A stretch of DNA of 64,000 nt. Origin: Stemphylium vesicarium. Taxonomy: Eukaryota; Ascomycota; Dothideomycetes; Pleosporales; Pleosporaceae. The first letter of the stretch is position 1. Each line of letters opens with the position of its first letter. Positions 1-10,442 of this stretch are shown in pieces. Position numbers and translations under genes: made by a program. The notes beneath the pieces were generated by a model. It saw only the letters and a list, made by a program, of their open reading frames with translations. It searched no databases and was not told the DNA's origin. The stretch is taken from positions 62,001 through 126,000 of the forward strand of contig QXCR01000001.1 of assembly GCA_004380135.1 (NCBI GenBank), given 5' to 3'.

Positions 1-146
1 TCAAACAATCGCATATCTGGCTTGATTGTCTAGCTGAACTACTAATGCATTAGCCCTGAGGAGCATGACAGCCTTCTAGAGCTTGTTTCCTAGATTGACA
101 TGGATAGCCTAGCGACCGTGTTAGCTGATACATGAGACTAATGCTC

Positions 147-1921
147 TCAGGGCAAACTCACTTTCTTGTTTGTGTACGCGTCCAGTCCAGCTTCGCCGAG
201 CTCCCTTCCGATTCCGCTCTGCTTTACGCCTCCAAATGGAATGCGCATGTCAGAGTCGTTGCTCGAATTAATCCAGACCATGCCAGCTTCGATACGTCTG
301 GCCACACGATGAGCCTTGGTGATGTTCTCTGTGAAAACCGCTGCGCCCAAACCATATGTGGTGTCGTTGGCACGCTCAATAGCTTCTTCCTCCTCCTTGA
401 AAGAACTGATGACAACGAATGGACCGAATACTTCCTCGCGGTAGATCTTCATGTGATCCTTGACGTTTGTGAAGATGGTGGGCGAGATGAAGAAGCCCTT
501 GCCGCCTACGTTCTTGTACGCCTCTCCACCAGCAACAAGAGTGGCACCCTCTGATTTGCCAGATTCAATGTAGGAGAGGACGCGATCGAATTGCGTCTTG
601 GTCACTTGAGGGCCCTGGAAGGTGTCGTCCTTGAATGGGTCTCCAACGATTGATGCCGTCTTGACATGCTGCTTAAACGCCTCGACAAACTTGTCGTAGA
701 TGCCCTCTTGTACGAGAACCCTCGATGTTGCAGTGCAGACCTGCCCTTGGTTGTACCTAACAATGTATGAGCCAGACGCGTGCAACAGGAGCAGGAGTAT
801 GTCTTACATGATACCGACATGCGTCCACTTGACCGCTTGCTCAAGGTCCGCGTCATCAAATACTACCAGCGGTGACTTACCTCCTGTTTCGAGTGTGATG
901 TTCTTCATGTTGACAGCTGCCATCTTCATGATCTCTTTGCCTGTTGCTGTAGATCCGGTGAATGCAATCTTGTCCACATCCATATGTTGAGCCAGCGCAG
1001 CTCCAGCCTTTCTGCCTTCTCCATTGATGAAGTTGATCACACCTGGAGGGAAGCCAGCTTCCTTCACAAGGTTTCCGAGGTATAGAATAGAGAGCGGCGT
1101 CTGCTCAGCCGCCTTCAATACCACTGTGTTACCGGTGCAGAGTGCAGGTCCTAGCTTCCAGGCTGCCATGGCGAGAGGAAAGTTCCATCTGTGTCGAATC
1201 AGTATACGGATTGCTGATTTGACAGGAAGTACTTACGGAATGATTTGTCCACAGACACCGACAGGCTCCCTGACAGTGTAGGCCAGCTTGAGGGGCGAAG
1301 TGTCAATGACTGTGCCATGAATCTTGTTGGCATATCCGGCATAGTACTTGATGGTGCCGACTACTTCGCCCAAATCGTCATTCAGTGAGACTTGGTAAGG
1401 CTTGCCATTGTCCCACGTCTCGATGGTGGCCAACGTTTCCTTGTGCTCTTCGATCAACTGTGCAAACTTGTACATGAGGTCGGCTCGGGCATTGGTGTCC
1501 ATGTCCCGCCACTCAGGGTTCTTGAGAGCCTTTCGTGCTGCTGCTACAGCATCATCGACGTCTTCCGGCCCAGCCGCGTAGACAGAAGCGATCTCCGTCT
1601 CGTCACTATATCATGTCAGCCACACAACGCGACCAGCTCACCGCACCCAGATGTATACCTAGGGTTTATCGATGTGATTGTCTCTCCAGACTTGGACTTG
1701 ACGAATTCGTTGTTGATGAAAAGGCCTCTTGGCTGCTGGTACTTGCGGCCATTTGGCGCCGTGAGCTCAACAAAGAGATCAGACATGTTGGTACCGGTAG
1801 TGTAGTACTTCCAGATGGGACCGAGGGTAGTTCTAGGGACTCTGTGAACTGATGTTCGTGAGAAGAGAGATGGATGCGAGCGGAACGAAGCCCTGGTGAA
1901 GGCGGAGTAGAGACAGGACAT
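147..1921 (-). CDS. aldehyde dehydrogenase, NAD(P)-dependent, probable mitochondrial form
   Basis: Oxidises aldehydes to acids. Four exons, joined 1921-1659, 1605-1237, 1188-808 and 756-147; introns of 53, 48 and 51 bp all have GT..AG ends. The product is 540 residues, a little longer than the usual ~500 because of an N-terminal extension. That extension (about residues 1-45) is rich in Arg, Ser and Phe and lacks acidic residues, as expected of a mitochondrial presequence. A second in-frame Met (MSDLFVEL) follows it and would give a cytosolic-length enzyme. The catalytic Glu lies in LETGGKSP (about E311) and the catalytic Cys in NQGQVCTATSR (about C345); their spacing of 34 matches ALDH2. The C-terminal PFGGVKQSGIGRELG block is intact. 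The family is certain. The substrate (acetaldehyde or another) is not readable from sequence. It is divergent from the methyltransferase gene to its right. Confidence 0.95.
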
Positions 1922-2508
1922 GTCATTAGCTAGTGAGGAGACCGCTAACTATCTATAGGCTGCAGACATGTAGTATGCTGTCAGTGGTAACCGCGGGACA
2001 TCCGCAGCTTGCTAACGGCAGCTGGTGTGGACCCCGCCATGTTGCCGTAGCTAGCCCTTCCGCATGCGACTGCCTCTTTGGTTTGCGATACTCCACCTTC
2101 CACATGCCTATCGTCTGCATCGCGTGTGTCTGTCTTACTCTATCAGGCAGTTCTGAGGGCACAAATCGGTCGGCGAGGGCCATGGTCATCATGTGAGCAG
2201 GTGAAGCGCGCTGCAGTCGCGACGCGTCGGCGCCCCTGTCGGCGGCAGCAGCAGCAGCAGCAGCAGCGAAAGCTACCCCACCATCCATCAGAAGCTCGTC
2301 ACACATGCAACATCGAGATTCAAAACCTTGTCGCTATTCCTGTCCCGCCAGTTCCCTCTTCATTGCCACCCGCCCAGCGCCCAGCCAGAAGAACAAGCTT
2401 GAGAGGCTATCCAGCAAAATGTCAGAAAACAATCGAACCGCAAAGGTTCATATGCTCAAATTCTCTCAGATTCTCCCCAAGGTTCCCCTTGCGCTCGCAG
2501 ACCCCACC
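1922..2508. promoter_or_regulatory. divergent intergenic region with a CAG microsatellite
   Basis: Shared upstream region of the aldehyde dehydrogenase and the Tae1-like methyltransferase. It holds a perfect GCA/CAG run of about 7-8 units near 2245-2267. Open frame continues upstream of the proposed methyltransferase start at 2509, so part of this may be leader or an N-terminal extension. No clear TATA box was seen. Confidence 0.5.
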
Positions 2509-3282
2509 ATGGACATGACCAGCGACCCACCCATCGTCTTAACCCCCGAAGCCGACCGCCCCGATGCTTCGATAGACGTGTCGCATTCGCTCGAATACTG
2601 GAATAGCGTCTCGGCCGACGTGAACGGTATGCTTGGCGGCTTCCCACAGACATCGCGTATCGATCTTCAGGGCTCCTCGAACTTCCTTACCAAATTGCGC
2701 CGCGGCAAAGCACAGGCATCGAGAGAACCTCTGCCACCTCTACAACGTGTTGCTGACTGCGGAGCTGGTATCGGACGGATAACAAAGGGCTTACTACTTG
2801 GTGTGAGCGAGAAGGTCGATATTGTGGAGCCCGTGAAGAAGTTCACCGATGAGCTTGTGCACAGCCTGGAGAACGAGGAACAGAAGGAAGGAAGGGGACA
2901 AGTGGGCGAAGTCATAAACCTGGGCCTGCAGGATTGGATACCCGAGCCTGGCGCATACGATGTCATCTGGAACCAGTGGTGTGTCGGACACTTGACAGAC
3001 GCACAACTAGTCGTATACCTGCAGCGGTGTAAGGAAGGACTCAAGCCAGCGAAAGAAGGGGACAATACAAGCAGGAGCTGGATCGTGGTCAAAGAGAACA
3101 TGTCGACAGACATCCACCACAAGGATATCTACGACGAAGAGGATTCGAGTGTCACACGCTCCGACGACAAGTTCCGAAGGCTGTTCCAGCAGGCAGGTCT
3201 GAAGATTGTCGCTACAGAACAACAAAAGGGCATGCCGCGGGAGCTATTCCCTGTGCGGATATACGCACTCAGACCCGAGTAA
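2509..3282 (+). CDS. TAE1: alpha-N-terminal protein methyltransferase, Tae1/NTMT1 family
   Basis: Predicted SAM-dependent enzyme that methylates the free N-terminus of X-Pro-Lys proteins, mainly ribosomal proteins in yeast. The SAM-binding motif I reads DCGAGIGRITKGLL. The family signature DVIWNQWCVGHLTD follows about 70 residues later, and ENMSTD and the C-terminal ELFPVRIYALRP also fit NTM1-type enzymes. I chose ATG 2509 because it sits in a strong context (CCACCATGG) and gives 257 residues, close to family length. The same frame is open upstream with ATGs at 2305 and 2419, which would add up to 68 low-complexity residues. Single exon, divergent from the aldehyde dehydrogenase and convergent with Med8. 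Family call secure; start less so. Confidence 0.9.
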   Translation: MDMTSDPPIVLTPEADRPDASIDVSHSLEYWNSVSADVNGMLGGFPQTSRIDLQGSSNFLTKLRRGKAQASREPLPPLQRVADCGAGIGRITKGLLLGVSEKVDIVEPVKKFTDELVHSLENEEQKEGRGQVGEVINLGLQDWIPEPGAYDVIWNQWCVGHLTDAQLVVYLQRCKEGLKPAKEGDNTSRSWIVVKENMSTDIHHKDIYDEEDSSVTRSDDKFRRLFQQAGLKIVATEQQKGMPRELFPVRIYALRPE

Positions 3283-3465
3283 ATAAGGAGCCGAGAGCCG
3301 AGAGCCTTTGGTAACACCAGGCTTCAAGGGTGTCGGGCGCAGGAAACATGATACCCAACCATTTTCAATCGTCAAGGCTAGATTACGAGAATTAACATCC
3401 ACCATTTCGAAACCCAGTGACGTCGTCTCAGACTTAATGAAAATCCTTCTTTGTGCTTCCCCGAC

Positions 3466-4730
3466 TCATACCTCTCCAATCTCCGCAAACCTGTGCACAA
3501 CCCCTAGCGAGAGCACGGGCACGCCTTCCATAGGTTGATGTACCGGTAGTTTCCCCACGAGAACCTTCTTCTTTATCAACTTCGGCTTAGAGTCTTCTTC
3601 CTTTCCTTCTTCTTGGCCTCCGGATGTATCCATTACATCCTCTTCCTCTTCTTCCTCTTCCTCTTCCTCTTCCTCGCCTTCTTCCTCGTCGCCCTCCTCC
3701 TCTTCGCCCTCATTGGCTTCCTGGGCACCCTCCGTAGGATAGCTAGCAGGGTACGTCCGCCGGAGATATTTCAAATCGAATACCTCTTGATGCGCGTGTT
3801 GCCAAAGATCCTTGATAGCATCTCCAGAGAGCGCATCTTTGACGCGCTTTGTGGGTATGGCTTCTGAGTCTAGACGCTCAGATTCTAGGACGCCGTCCTC
3901 ATCTTCTTCTTCCTCGCCTTCTTGCTTGTCCGCAGTAGTATTGGGCTTCTTCATGTCAATGCCCCACTCTTCTGGGACGTAGAGCCATTCTCCCGCCTTT
4001 CTGATCTTATCTTCCACCCACCCTTCTTCCATCGGTTCTAGCCTCTTTCTCAGCAGCGTTCCCGCCATGCCAGCTGCCATGCCGCCGCCCGCATTCATCG
4101 GATACGACGGATTTGGGAAGGGGTGCAGGGCTTGGAACTTCTCTGTGTTAGTCGGCAAGGGATGTGTCGCAATAAGTCGCCGCCAAATATCCTTGTCAAC
4201 GAAAGTCTCGTGACCACTCGCGTCAAGGATAGGATTGCCCAACGCGTCTTTGGAGACTACACGCTCTTTTTGCTGGACCTTTTTGTCCGTATGACGGAAA
4301 CCACCATTGATTAGTAGGTGGATCGCGCTTATGTAATTTGTTACTATGGTGGTGGAGCGGTGAATTTGGGGCCTGATGATGTTAGCTTTGCCGTAGGACA
4401 CATGGATGATCTCGCGAATGATGAACGAGTATGGAAAAAACACAAGTATCCGAATAATGGGTCACATGTGTGAATATGGAAGACCGTGTCAAGGATGTTT
4501 TGAAGTCGCGCGCAAGTAAAGCGCAATCATAGCAACGTAGCATCACCGCGCGTGGTCACGATGACAATCGTCAGGACTTACCAGTCGACCGCCTCACCCC
4601 GACTCATCTTAAACTGCATTTCCCCCTGTAGCCGATCCATAGCCTTTATCATCGGCATCAACTGGCTACGCAGTTGATCGAGCAGCCTGATATCATCTCG
4701 ATCCGGCGCGCCCTGGAAGTTTTGATTCAT
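3466..4730 (-). CDS. MED8: Mediator complex subunit 8
   Basis: Head-module subunit of the Mediator coactivator, which links activators to RNA polymerase II. Exon 1 (4730-4582) is not visible as a long open frame but encodes a typical Med8 N-terminus beginning MNQNFQGAPDRDDIRLLDQL and ending EAVDW. A 209 bp intron (4373-4581, GTAAGT..CAG) joins it to exon 2 (4372-3466), which continues PQIHRSTTIVTNYISAIHLL. The product is 351 residues. The C-terminal third carries a long uninterrupted acidic tract (Glu/Asp, about 3630-3720), encoded by a TCTTCC-type microsatellite on the opposite strand, and then a basic KPKLIKKK patch. The N-terminal half supports the family. The acidic tract is probably length-variable. 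Convergent with the Tae1-like gene. Confidence 0.9.
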
Positions 4731-5624
4731 GTTTGCCTATTTTCTAGCTCTTTTCTTTCCGAAACAGCCTATGCGTTTCGTTAAACCTCGAAAATCAAAC
4801 GGTACGAGATTTAATGGGTGAGAGGCGGTGTGGATGCGGCGAGGACTGGGGTGGAATGAAGGTCAATGGTGAGGGTCCTGCAAGCGGATTGGTTGAAGGT
4901 CTGAGCGATGTGCGCTTGTGAGGATTGGGGTTAGTGTGCTTGGCGGGATAAACCCTCGGGAGTCTTGGAAAGAGCTATGCATTAACCCTCAGTCAAGACC
5001 TTGATTCTTCCGTGTCGGCGAAGTCCAACTGTGGGTGCGAGATGCCAATTCAATTTTGTCCTGTCATCATAGCTGAACGATAAGCTCGCCTTGATTATTT
5101 CACTATGCTCAGGGCCAATATGCACGTAATCATTAAAGTCAAGCAAAACAACGTGAGTTTTACGTATGTAATCTGACTAGTATTCGTTCTTCGTATCGGT
5201 AAACGACCGTCATTTCGTATCTACATCAAGATCTTATATCATATCCACATCCCTGTGTATTATCTCCACCAAACCACCCTTTCCTCCCCAATCATTCCGA
5301 AAAGTTGTCCATTACCAGCATGTTCCAACCCGGCTAAAGAATATATTACATAGATGTCTGAAAATTGTCGAAGATATTGATGATGCATCCTGGCTTGCGC
5401 CGTTCTGTGTAGTTTTAGTTGTTGTTGTCGTGATAATGATGCTGAGCCGCCATTTGCTATGCATGAGTTCAGATTGAATAGAACGAGGGTATAAAGAAAT
5501 TCCAAACGCTCGAACGCAGCAGAACGCCAGAGCAGACCCAAAAAAGATGAAAAGACTCGTTATGAGCAGTAGGAAATAGTAGTCTCCAGGACCTAGGAGC
5601 GCAGCTCGAAAGAAATGAAGATCA
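4731..5624. other. intergenic, Med8 promoter and 3' region of the next gene
   Basis: About 0.9 kb between two minus-strand genes. It should hold the Med8 promoter (right of 4730) and the 3' UTR of the 1605-residue protein. A 93-codon minus frame at 5260-5541 shows no family features and is not called. Confidence 0.6.
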
Positions 5625-8600
5625 TTAGACGCTGACAGTGCGTCGGACGCCCATCTCAGGCTTTTGTGCGTAGCCTATGAGAAGTTTGAAGCTCGTGCCG
5701 CGTTTCTCGCACTCGTTGATGAGGCTTTCGTCGCGCCAGATACTGTTCTCGAAAAGGATTCCAGAAGCTGCGACACCGGGTTCTCCGGCTTCGGGTAGAA
5801 CAAGCGACTCGTAGCAGCGCGAGTACCACCAGCGACCAACGCGTGCCACCATGTCGGTAATGTCGCTGTTGGTAGATTCTGACGATGAGGATGCGTTGAG
5901 AAGATCGGAGAAGGAAACTTCTGGTTTCGGTCCTTTTGGTGGTGCCATAGAGTTGCCGGTTTTGCTTGCTGTACTGTCTTTTCTCTTGGTAGAGGGTGAC
6001 TTCATGTCATCAAGATTCGGGAGTTTCCCAGCAACGGGAACACCAACTACACAGCGATTGCATTCGACGAAACCCTTGCGACCAATTCCAGCCATGACCT
6101 CGTCGCTAATGTTGCGAAGCGAGATGTTCTCGTCCGCAACATGCATTTTCATCTTCAAGCCACGAACCGCACGGCGTGCGCGATTGCCCATGTTGACAAG
6201 ATCCATGTCAAGGACGCTGAATTCAAGGTAGCCGCTTGGTCGCAAGACGCGCTTGGCCTCCGATAGAACGAATCGATGTTCTGACGAAGAGAGAGCGGTT
6301 GGGAACCGAATGACTACGCACGCAAAGAAGTGCATAGGGAAAGGGAATGCCTTGTCGAGAGAGGGATGACTAATGTGGCGGTGGTTACGCAGGGTTGACC
6401 AAGTATCGGCTGCGCCTTCGGAAGATGTCGTTGAAGAAGGGTCAGGTCCCATGTTGTAGATGGTTGCCTCAGGATATGTGAGTGCGCAGTAGTAAGACCA
6501 GTCTTTTCCGAGCCCATCGATGACCAGAACACGGTCTTCATTGGCGTCTTTGAGCTCAAAGTGTATTGGACTGAATAAAACACGGCCAAAAGAGAGCCAC
6601 TTGCTTGTCATTAGGGCGCCAAAACGAAGATTGGCCATGGACAAAAGTCCATCTGTTTGACTCTCAGTGATGTTCAATAACTGTGTATCTCTGTATCGAT
6701 TTGTCGTAGCACTTTCGCGATCCTTGCTTGACTTGGAGGTGACTGTCGCTCTGGACTGTCGCGCACTTTGTGAAAGAGAAGCTGGTAAACTAGAGCGAGT
6801 TGGCCGCTTTGCTGTGGATCCAGTGGAAAGACGAGGGCTGGAAGGCAGACTCAGTCTCCCGGTAACAGGATCGACAATGCTAATCTTGCGCTCGCCATAA
6901 TCCGAAATGAACTCCGAAAAGGACACCGAGGAAGCAGGAGATTGGTTGGAGTGCAAAACAGCCAGGAGACGGGACCTTCGGAGATGCAGCGATGGGTTCG
7001 AAACTTCGTCGTTGTGCTCAGACCCTGAAGAATTGACTAGCGCCTTGGGCTTCAGGGGCATTGGCTCAAGGGAAGGATGGCTGCGAAGACTGTGCTTATC
7101 TTCAACAGTACGAGAGGTGACCGGTGAGAGAACTTCATCGATCAAGTCATCGTACTCATTCCAGAGCTCGTCATCGGATAGTGGTGCTCCAGGAGTAGGT
7201 ACGACAGCAGTGCTTGCAGCAGGTGCAAAGCTCCAGATCCCCGAGCTACTCGAATATGAAACTTCAGAGTCCTTGCGGGGCGGGAACTTGAAGAATTCAC
7301 TGTGGCGGTTGGCCTCATCTTCCAAAGGGCTAATAGTCGCGATGGCTGATCCGTGTGTAAGGGCAGTCAAGCCATGTAGGATGGGGTACGGCTCAACAGG
7401 GCCCGCGGTTGCGACCACAGAGCCGATGGAATCAAAAGAGGTTCGCGGAAGGGCCGTAGGACGAGGTTGGTTCGAGACGAAGGGGCGAGAGAAGGATTGG
7501 GAGGACGGGCGGCGCGGCTGGCGACGAGTAGAGATAACCTGAGGGATACGACCAACCTGAGGCAAGCGACTCGGGCGAGGTGGCGGGCTTACAGGTGGTG
7601 GGCCAGGCGAGGGGATATCTTGAGGAAGAATGTAGTTCTCATGGCTAGATGCGACGTTGGTAGGTCTGGGTTCAGACTTGGGCATTTGCGAGGGAGTTGC
7701 TGCACATGGTGACGACACAAGGCCTCTGTCCTGTACGGGAGAAGGCTGCCTGAAGGGTGAAGAGGGTCGAGAAAGATCGGTGACAGGCGTCAGGTCTGCT
7801 AGTGAATAGCGCTCAGAGTCATAAAATGTCTGAACATTGGTATCTATGCTCAGCTTGCTTTGTGGCTGTTCGTACTGCGGTTGTGCCTCTGAACGTAGAG
7901 AGACCTTGGGCGAAGCCGATCGCGCCAGCAGTGTGGAGCTGGGTGGAAGGACTGGTTTGGGTGGCAGTAGCATGGACTGCATTCGTTCCCTCCTCCCTGG
8001 CTCGTCGTCTGAAAGAGCGCTTTCTGTGCCATCGTCAACCTCGTGCATCAGCTGCTCGATATCGTCCAGCTCAAGGCCTGACTGATCCATCAATGCATAG
8101 TGTGCAACAGAGCGAGAAGCGATCGTCTTGTTATCAGCACTAGCCGTGGGAGCCGCCGGTGTCGCTGCACGTGGTCCTGCGTGGGCACGCTGAAAGAAGT
8201 TCCATCGCTTGGAAGTTTTGGGGGCTTCTTTCTCTGTCTTGTTCTTCTTAGATGACTTCAGCCACGTGCCCTCCTTCAGCTCAGCCGCAGCCTCGCTGAT
8301 AGAGTTCTTGCGTGTCCTTCCAACCGCGCGACTGCCTGAGCCCGAGGGGCCACCAGGACCTTGTGCATTCTGCAACGCCTTTGATGTTCTTTTCGAGGAT
8401 CCATTGGGCAGAAACGATTTCTTCGTGTCGTCGTCGCTTTCTGAAGGCCTCCGCAATCCCATGGTCATCTTCTTCATTGGAGATACGCCACGCATGTTAT
8501 CAGGCATCGCAGAAGGCAATAAAGTCGGTCGGTTTCTCTCCAATGCTGACTGAGATGCACTACTCCCAGCCCTATTCGTTTCTGCAAGGTGCTTCACGGA

Positions 8601-10442
8601 CACATCCAGACTGCTGCTACTTTGCATCGGTTCTGGGCTCCGCGAAAGCTCTGAACTACTTCCCGTACCCCGGATGACAACTGGAGCAAGTCGATTGAGG
8701 AAGAAGTCGTCCATCTCTCCGCTTGTTGTACTTGTCATACTACTCTTGCGGGTTGAGGGTGTCTTCTCCAGACTCTCAGAGGTGCCAGCGCTGGCGGAAC
8801 GTCCGATACTGTTTGTGCTGACTGAACTTCCGCTACGGCCCCTGCCAGCATAACGTCCATAGCCTTCGTGTCCAGTCCCTGCTGCCGGTCCTCTACGGGT
8901 AAGCTTGCCGTCCGACTTTGCAGGCGCTGCCGGCTCGGTCTTTGTACGACGTGTGAAGAAACCGAATCTGGAACTCTTGCTCGGGCTTGGGGCTGGAGCA
9001 GGTGCTGGTGTGGGCCCAGCACTAGTCCTTCGTGTGTTTCGATCGTTCTGGATATCTGGCGTCGGACCTCGCGCTGTCGTTCGAGTAGCTGTGGGCAATA
9101 CTGAAGAGGGGTTTGGCGAAGGAAGACGCGAAGAAGGTTTCGCTGGGTTGCTAATCTTAGATCTCGTGGCGGGTGCTGGTGTTGTTCTGGACTCGGACGA
9201 TGCGCTCCGCTTGTGCTGGGATGGGAAGTTAAGCATGTTGCTTTGAATGATCGGTGATGGACCTCGGAGTCCTGATATCTCTGGAGTTCCATCTCTGCTA
9301 GGCCTCGACGGCCGCCGTGCTGCTGGCACTGCGACGGGCGATCGATCGGCAAGATGTGCGAATTCTGGAGGTGCTTGAACGCGTGATTTTTCGGCTATGC
9401 TCTGTATCACTTCTGACACCCGGGGGCTTTGAGGGAGAGTTGTCAATCCATTAGGCGAAGGCTTGTCTCTGTGCTTAGCACCTTCAGTGACAACGGTGGA
9501 TGCTGATGACGACGACGTTGAGGACTCCCTGACAGTGGATAGAGTATGGGGGTGGCGATTGTTGACCTCGTCTGGAGTTTTATGCCTAGTGACCGGTGGC
9601 CTACTCTGTAAAGGACTGGCTTGCCGTGTTCGGTTAGAAGCCCTCGACAGAGTAGTTCCTGGTGAGTAAGATGACATCGACGTAGGAGTTGACGAGACAC
9701 TGAAAGGCCCTGGAGAGTCTGAGTAGCGTGTTGATGGAGTTGAAGAGAGCGCATATTGTGGCGTTGGGAGCGGGAGTATGTCTGTGGGTCCGATTTCGTA
9801 GTCGTAAAGCGGATTATTGTATGGCTCGACCTGGGGCCCTGAACGAGCCAGGATTGTTGAGGACGGCGGCAATGAGATCCCTAGAACAGTTTCGGAAAAG
9901 GGATCCTTGTAACCACCAGGTATACCCTCCATCGGCTGCGCATCATCTTGGGATGACATCGAATCGTCCCTTATCCGAGTTGCCTGTCGACCCCCTGCAG
10001 CACCAACACTCGTTTGCTTCCTCCGCAGTACGTTAGATCGAGGACTTTCAATAGTCGATGCCGATGATCCCGATGCGAGCGAAGGTGTGCGTATGCTTTG
10101 GGGGACTTCGAGCTTGGGTAACTGAGACGTCGATGTCTGAGGTGCTGGTTTAGAGCTTCCTGCGATTGGGTGCCTAGGAAACATTGGAGTGGACCGACTG
10201 GCGGTTCTCTGGCGTGAATTGAACGTTGATGCCGGCTTTGGCTGGCTTAGGGAGCCTTTGGAAGGTACTTCGTCATCTCTTGAAGGCCTCCTCTTTTGCA
10301 GCTTTGACTGAAACGAGGCAGGCTGCTGCGATGTGCATGTGGTAATCGTGGTAGGTGTGATTGATCGTTGGGGTAGTCGGGTGATGGGTGCTCGGTCCTC
10401 TATCCTCTTTGAGGGAGGGTATTGTGACTTATAAGAAGCCAT
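5625..10442 (-). CDS. large disordered protein with C-terminal methyltransferase-like domain
   Basis: A single uninterrupted exon of 1605 codons. I start at ATG 10442 (MASYKSQYPPSKR); the open frame runs 52 codons further up, but through a non-ATG leader. Residues 1 to about 1250 are low-complexity Ser/Pro/Thr/Arg sequence with many SP/TP and RxxS motifs, expected to be disordered and heavily phosphorylated. The last ~300 residues are different. They read VLVIDGLGKDWSYYCALTYP, later HFFACVVIRFPTALSSSEHR and then VLRPSGYLEFSVLDMDLVNM. This is the layout of a class I SAM methyltransferase fold (motif I strand, central Asp/hydrophobic strand, post-motif III LRPxGYLE), but the GxGxG loop is degenerate. 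It may therefore be a catalytically weak or scaffold version. I do not recognise a characterised homologue. Confidence 0.8.
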   Translation of the reverse strand: MASYKSQYPPSKRIEDRAPITRLPQRSITPTTITTCTSQQPASFQSKLQKRRPSRDDEVPSKGSLSQPKPASTFNSRQRTASRSTPMFPRHPIAGSSKPAPQTSTSQLPKLEVPQSIRTPSLASGSSASTIESPRSNVLRRKQTSVGAAGGRQATRIRDDSMSSQDDAQPMEGIPGGYKDPFSETVLGISLPPSSTILARSGPQVEPYNNPLYDYEIGPTDILPLPTPQYALSSTPSTRYSDSPGPFSVSSTPTSMSSYSPGTTLSRASNRTRQASPLQSRPPVTRHKTPDEVNNRHPHTLSTVRESSTSSSSASTVVTEGAKHRDKPSPNGLTTLPQSPRVSEVIQSIAEKSRVQAPPEFAHLADRSPVAVPAARRPSRPSRDGTPEISGLRGPSPIIQSNMLNFPSQHKRSASSESRTTPAPATRSKISNPAKPSSRLPSPNPSSVLPTATRTTARGPTPDIQNDRNTRRTSAGPTPAPAPAPSPSKSSRFGFFTRRTKTEPAAPAKSDGKLTRRGPAAGTGHEGYGRYAGRGRSGSSVSTNSIGRSASAGTSESLEKTPSTRKSSMTSTTSGEMDDFFLNRLAPVVIRGTGSSSELSRSPEPMQSSSSLDVSVKHLAETNRAGSSASQSALERNRPTLLPSAMPDNMRGVSPMKKMTMGLRRPSESDDDTKKSFLPNGSSKRTSKALQNAQGPGGPSGSGSRAVGRTRKNSISEAAAELKEGTWLKSSKKNKTEKEAPKTSKRWNFFQRAHAGPRAATPAAPTASADNKTIASRSVAHYALMDQSGLELDDIEQLMHEVDDGTESALSDDEPGRRERMQSMLLPPKPVLPPSSTLLARSASPKVSLRSEAQPQYEQPQSKLSIDTNVQTFYDSERYSLADLTPVTDLSRPSSPFRQPSPVQDRGLVSSPCAATPSQMPKSEPRPTNVASSHENYILPQDIPSPGPPPVSPPPRPSRLPQVGRIPQVISTRRQPRRPSSQSFSRPFVSNQPRPTALPRTSFDSIGSVVATAGPVEPYPILHGLTALTHGSAIATISPLEDEANRHSEFFKFPPRKDSEVSYSSSSGIWSFAPAASTAVVPTPGAPLSDDELWNEYDDLIDEVLSPVTSRTVEDKHSLRSHPSLEPMPLKPKALVNSSGSEHNDEVSNPSLHLRRSRLLAVLHSNQSPASSVSFSEFISDYGERKISIVDPVTGRLSLPSSPRLSTGSTAKRPTRSSLPASLSQSARQSRATVTSKSSKDRESATTNRYRDTQLLNITESQTDGLLSMANLRFGALMTSKWLSFGRVLFSPIHFELKDANEDRVLVIDGLGKDWSYYCALTYPEATIYNMGPDPSSTTSSEGAADTWSTLRNHRHISHPSLDKAFPFPMHFFACVVIRFPTALSSSEHRFVLSEAKRVLRPSGYLEFSVLDMDLVNMGNRARRAVRGLKMKMHVADENISLRNISDEVMAGIGRKGFVECNRCVVGVPVAGKLPNLDDMKSPSTKRKDSTASKTGNSMAPPKGPKPEVSFSDLLNASSSSESTNSDITDMVARVGRWWYSRCYESLVLPEAGEPGVAASGILFENSIWRDESLINECEKRGTSFKLLIGYAQKPEMGVRRTVSV

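Noticed and set aside
3613..3867. Leu/Phe-rich plus frame resembling a membrane helix
   Set aside because: It is the antisense of the Med8 acidic tract.
5260..5541. 93-codon minus frame downstream of the large protein
   Set aside because: Lies where the 3' UTR is expected and has no family resemblance.
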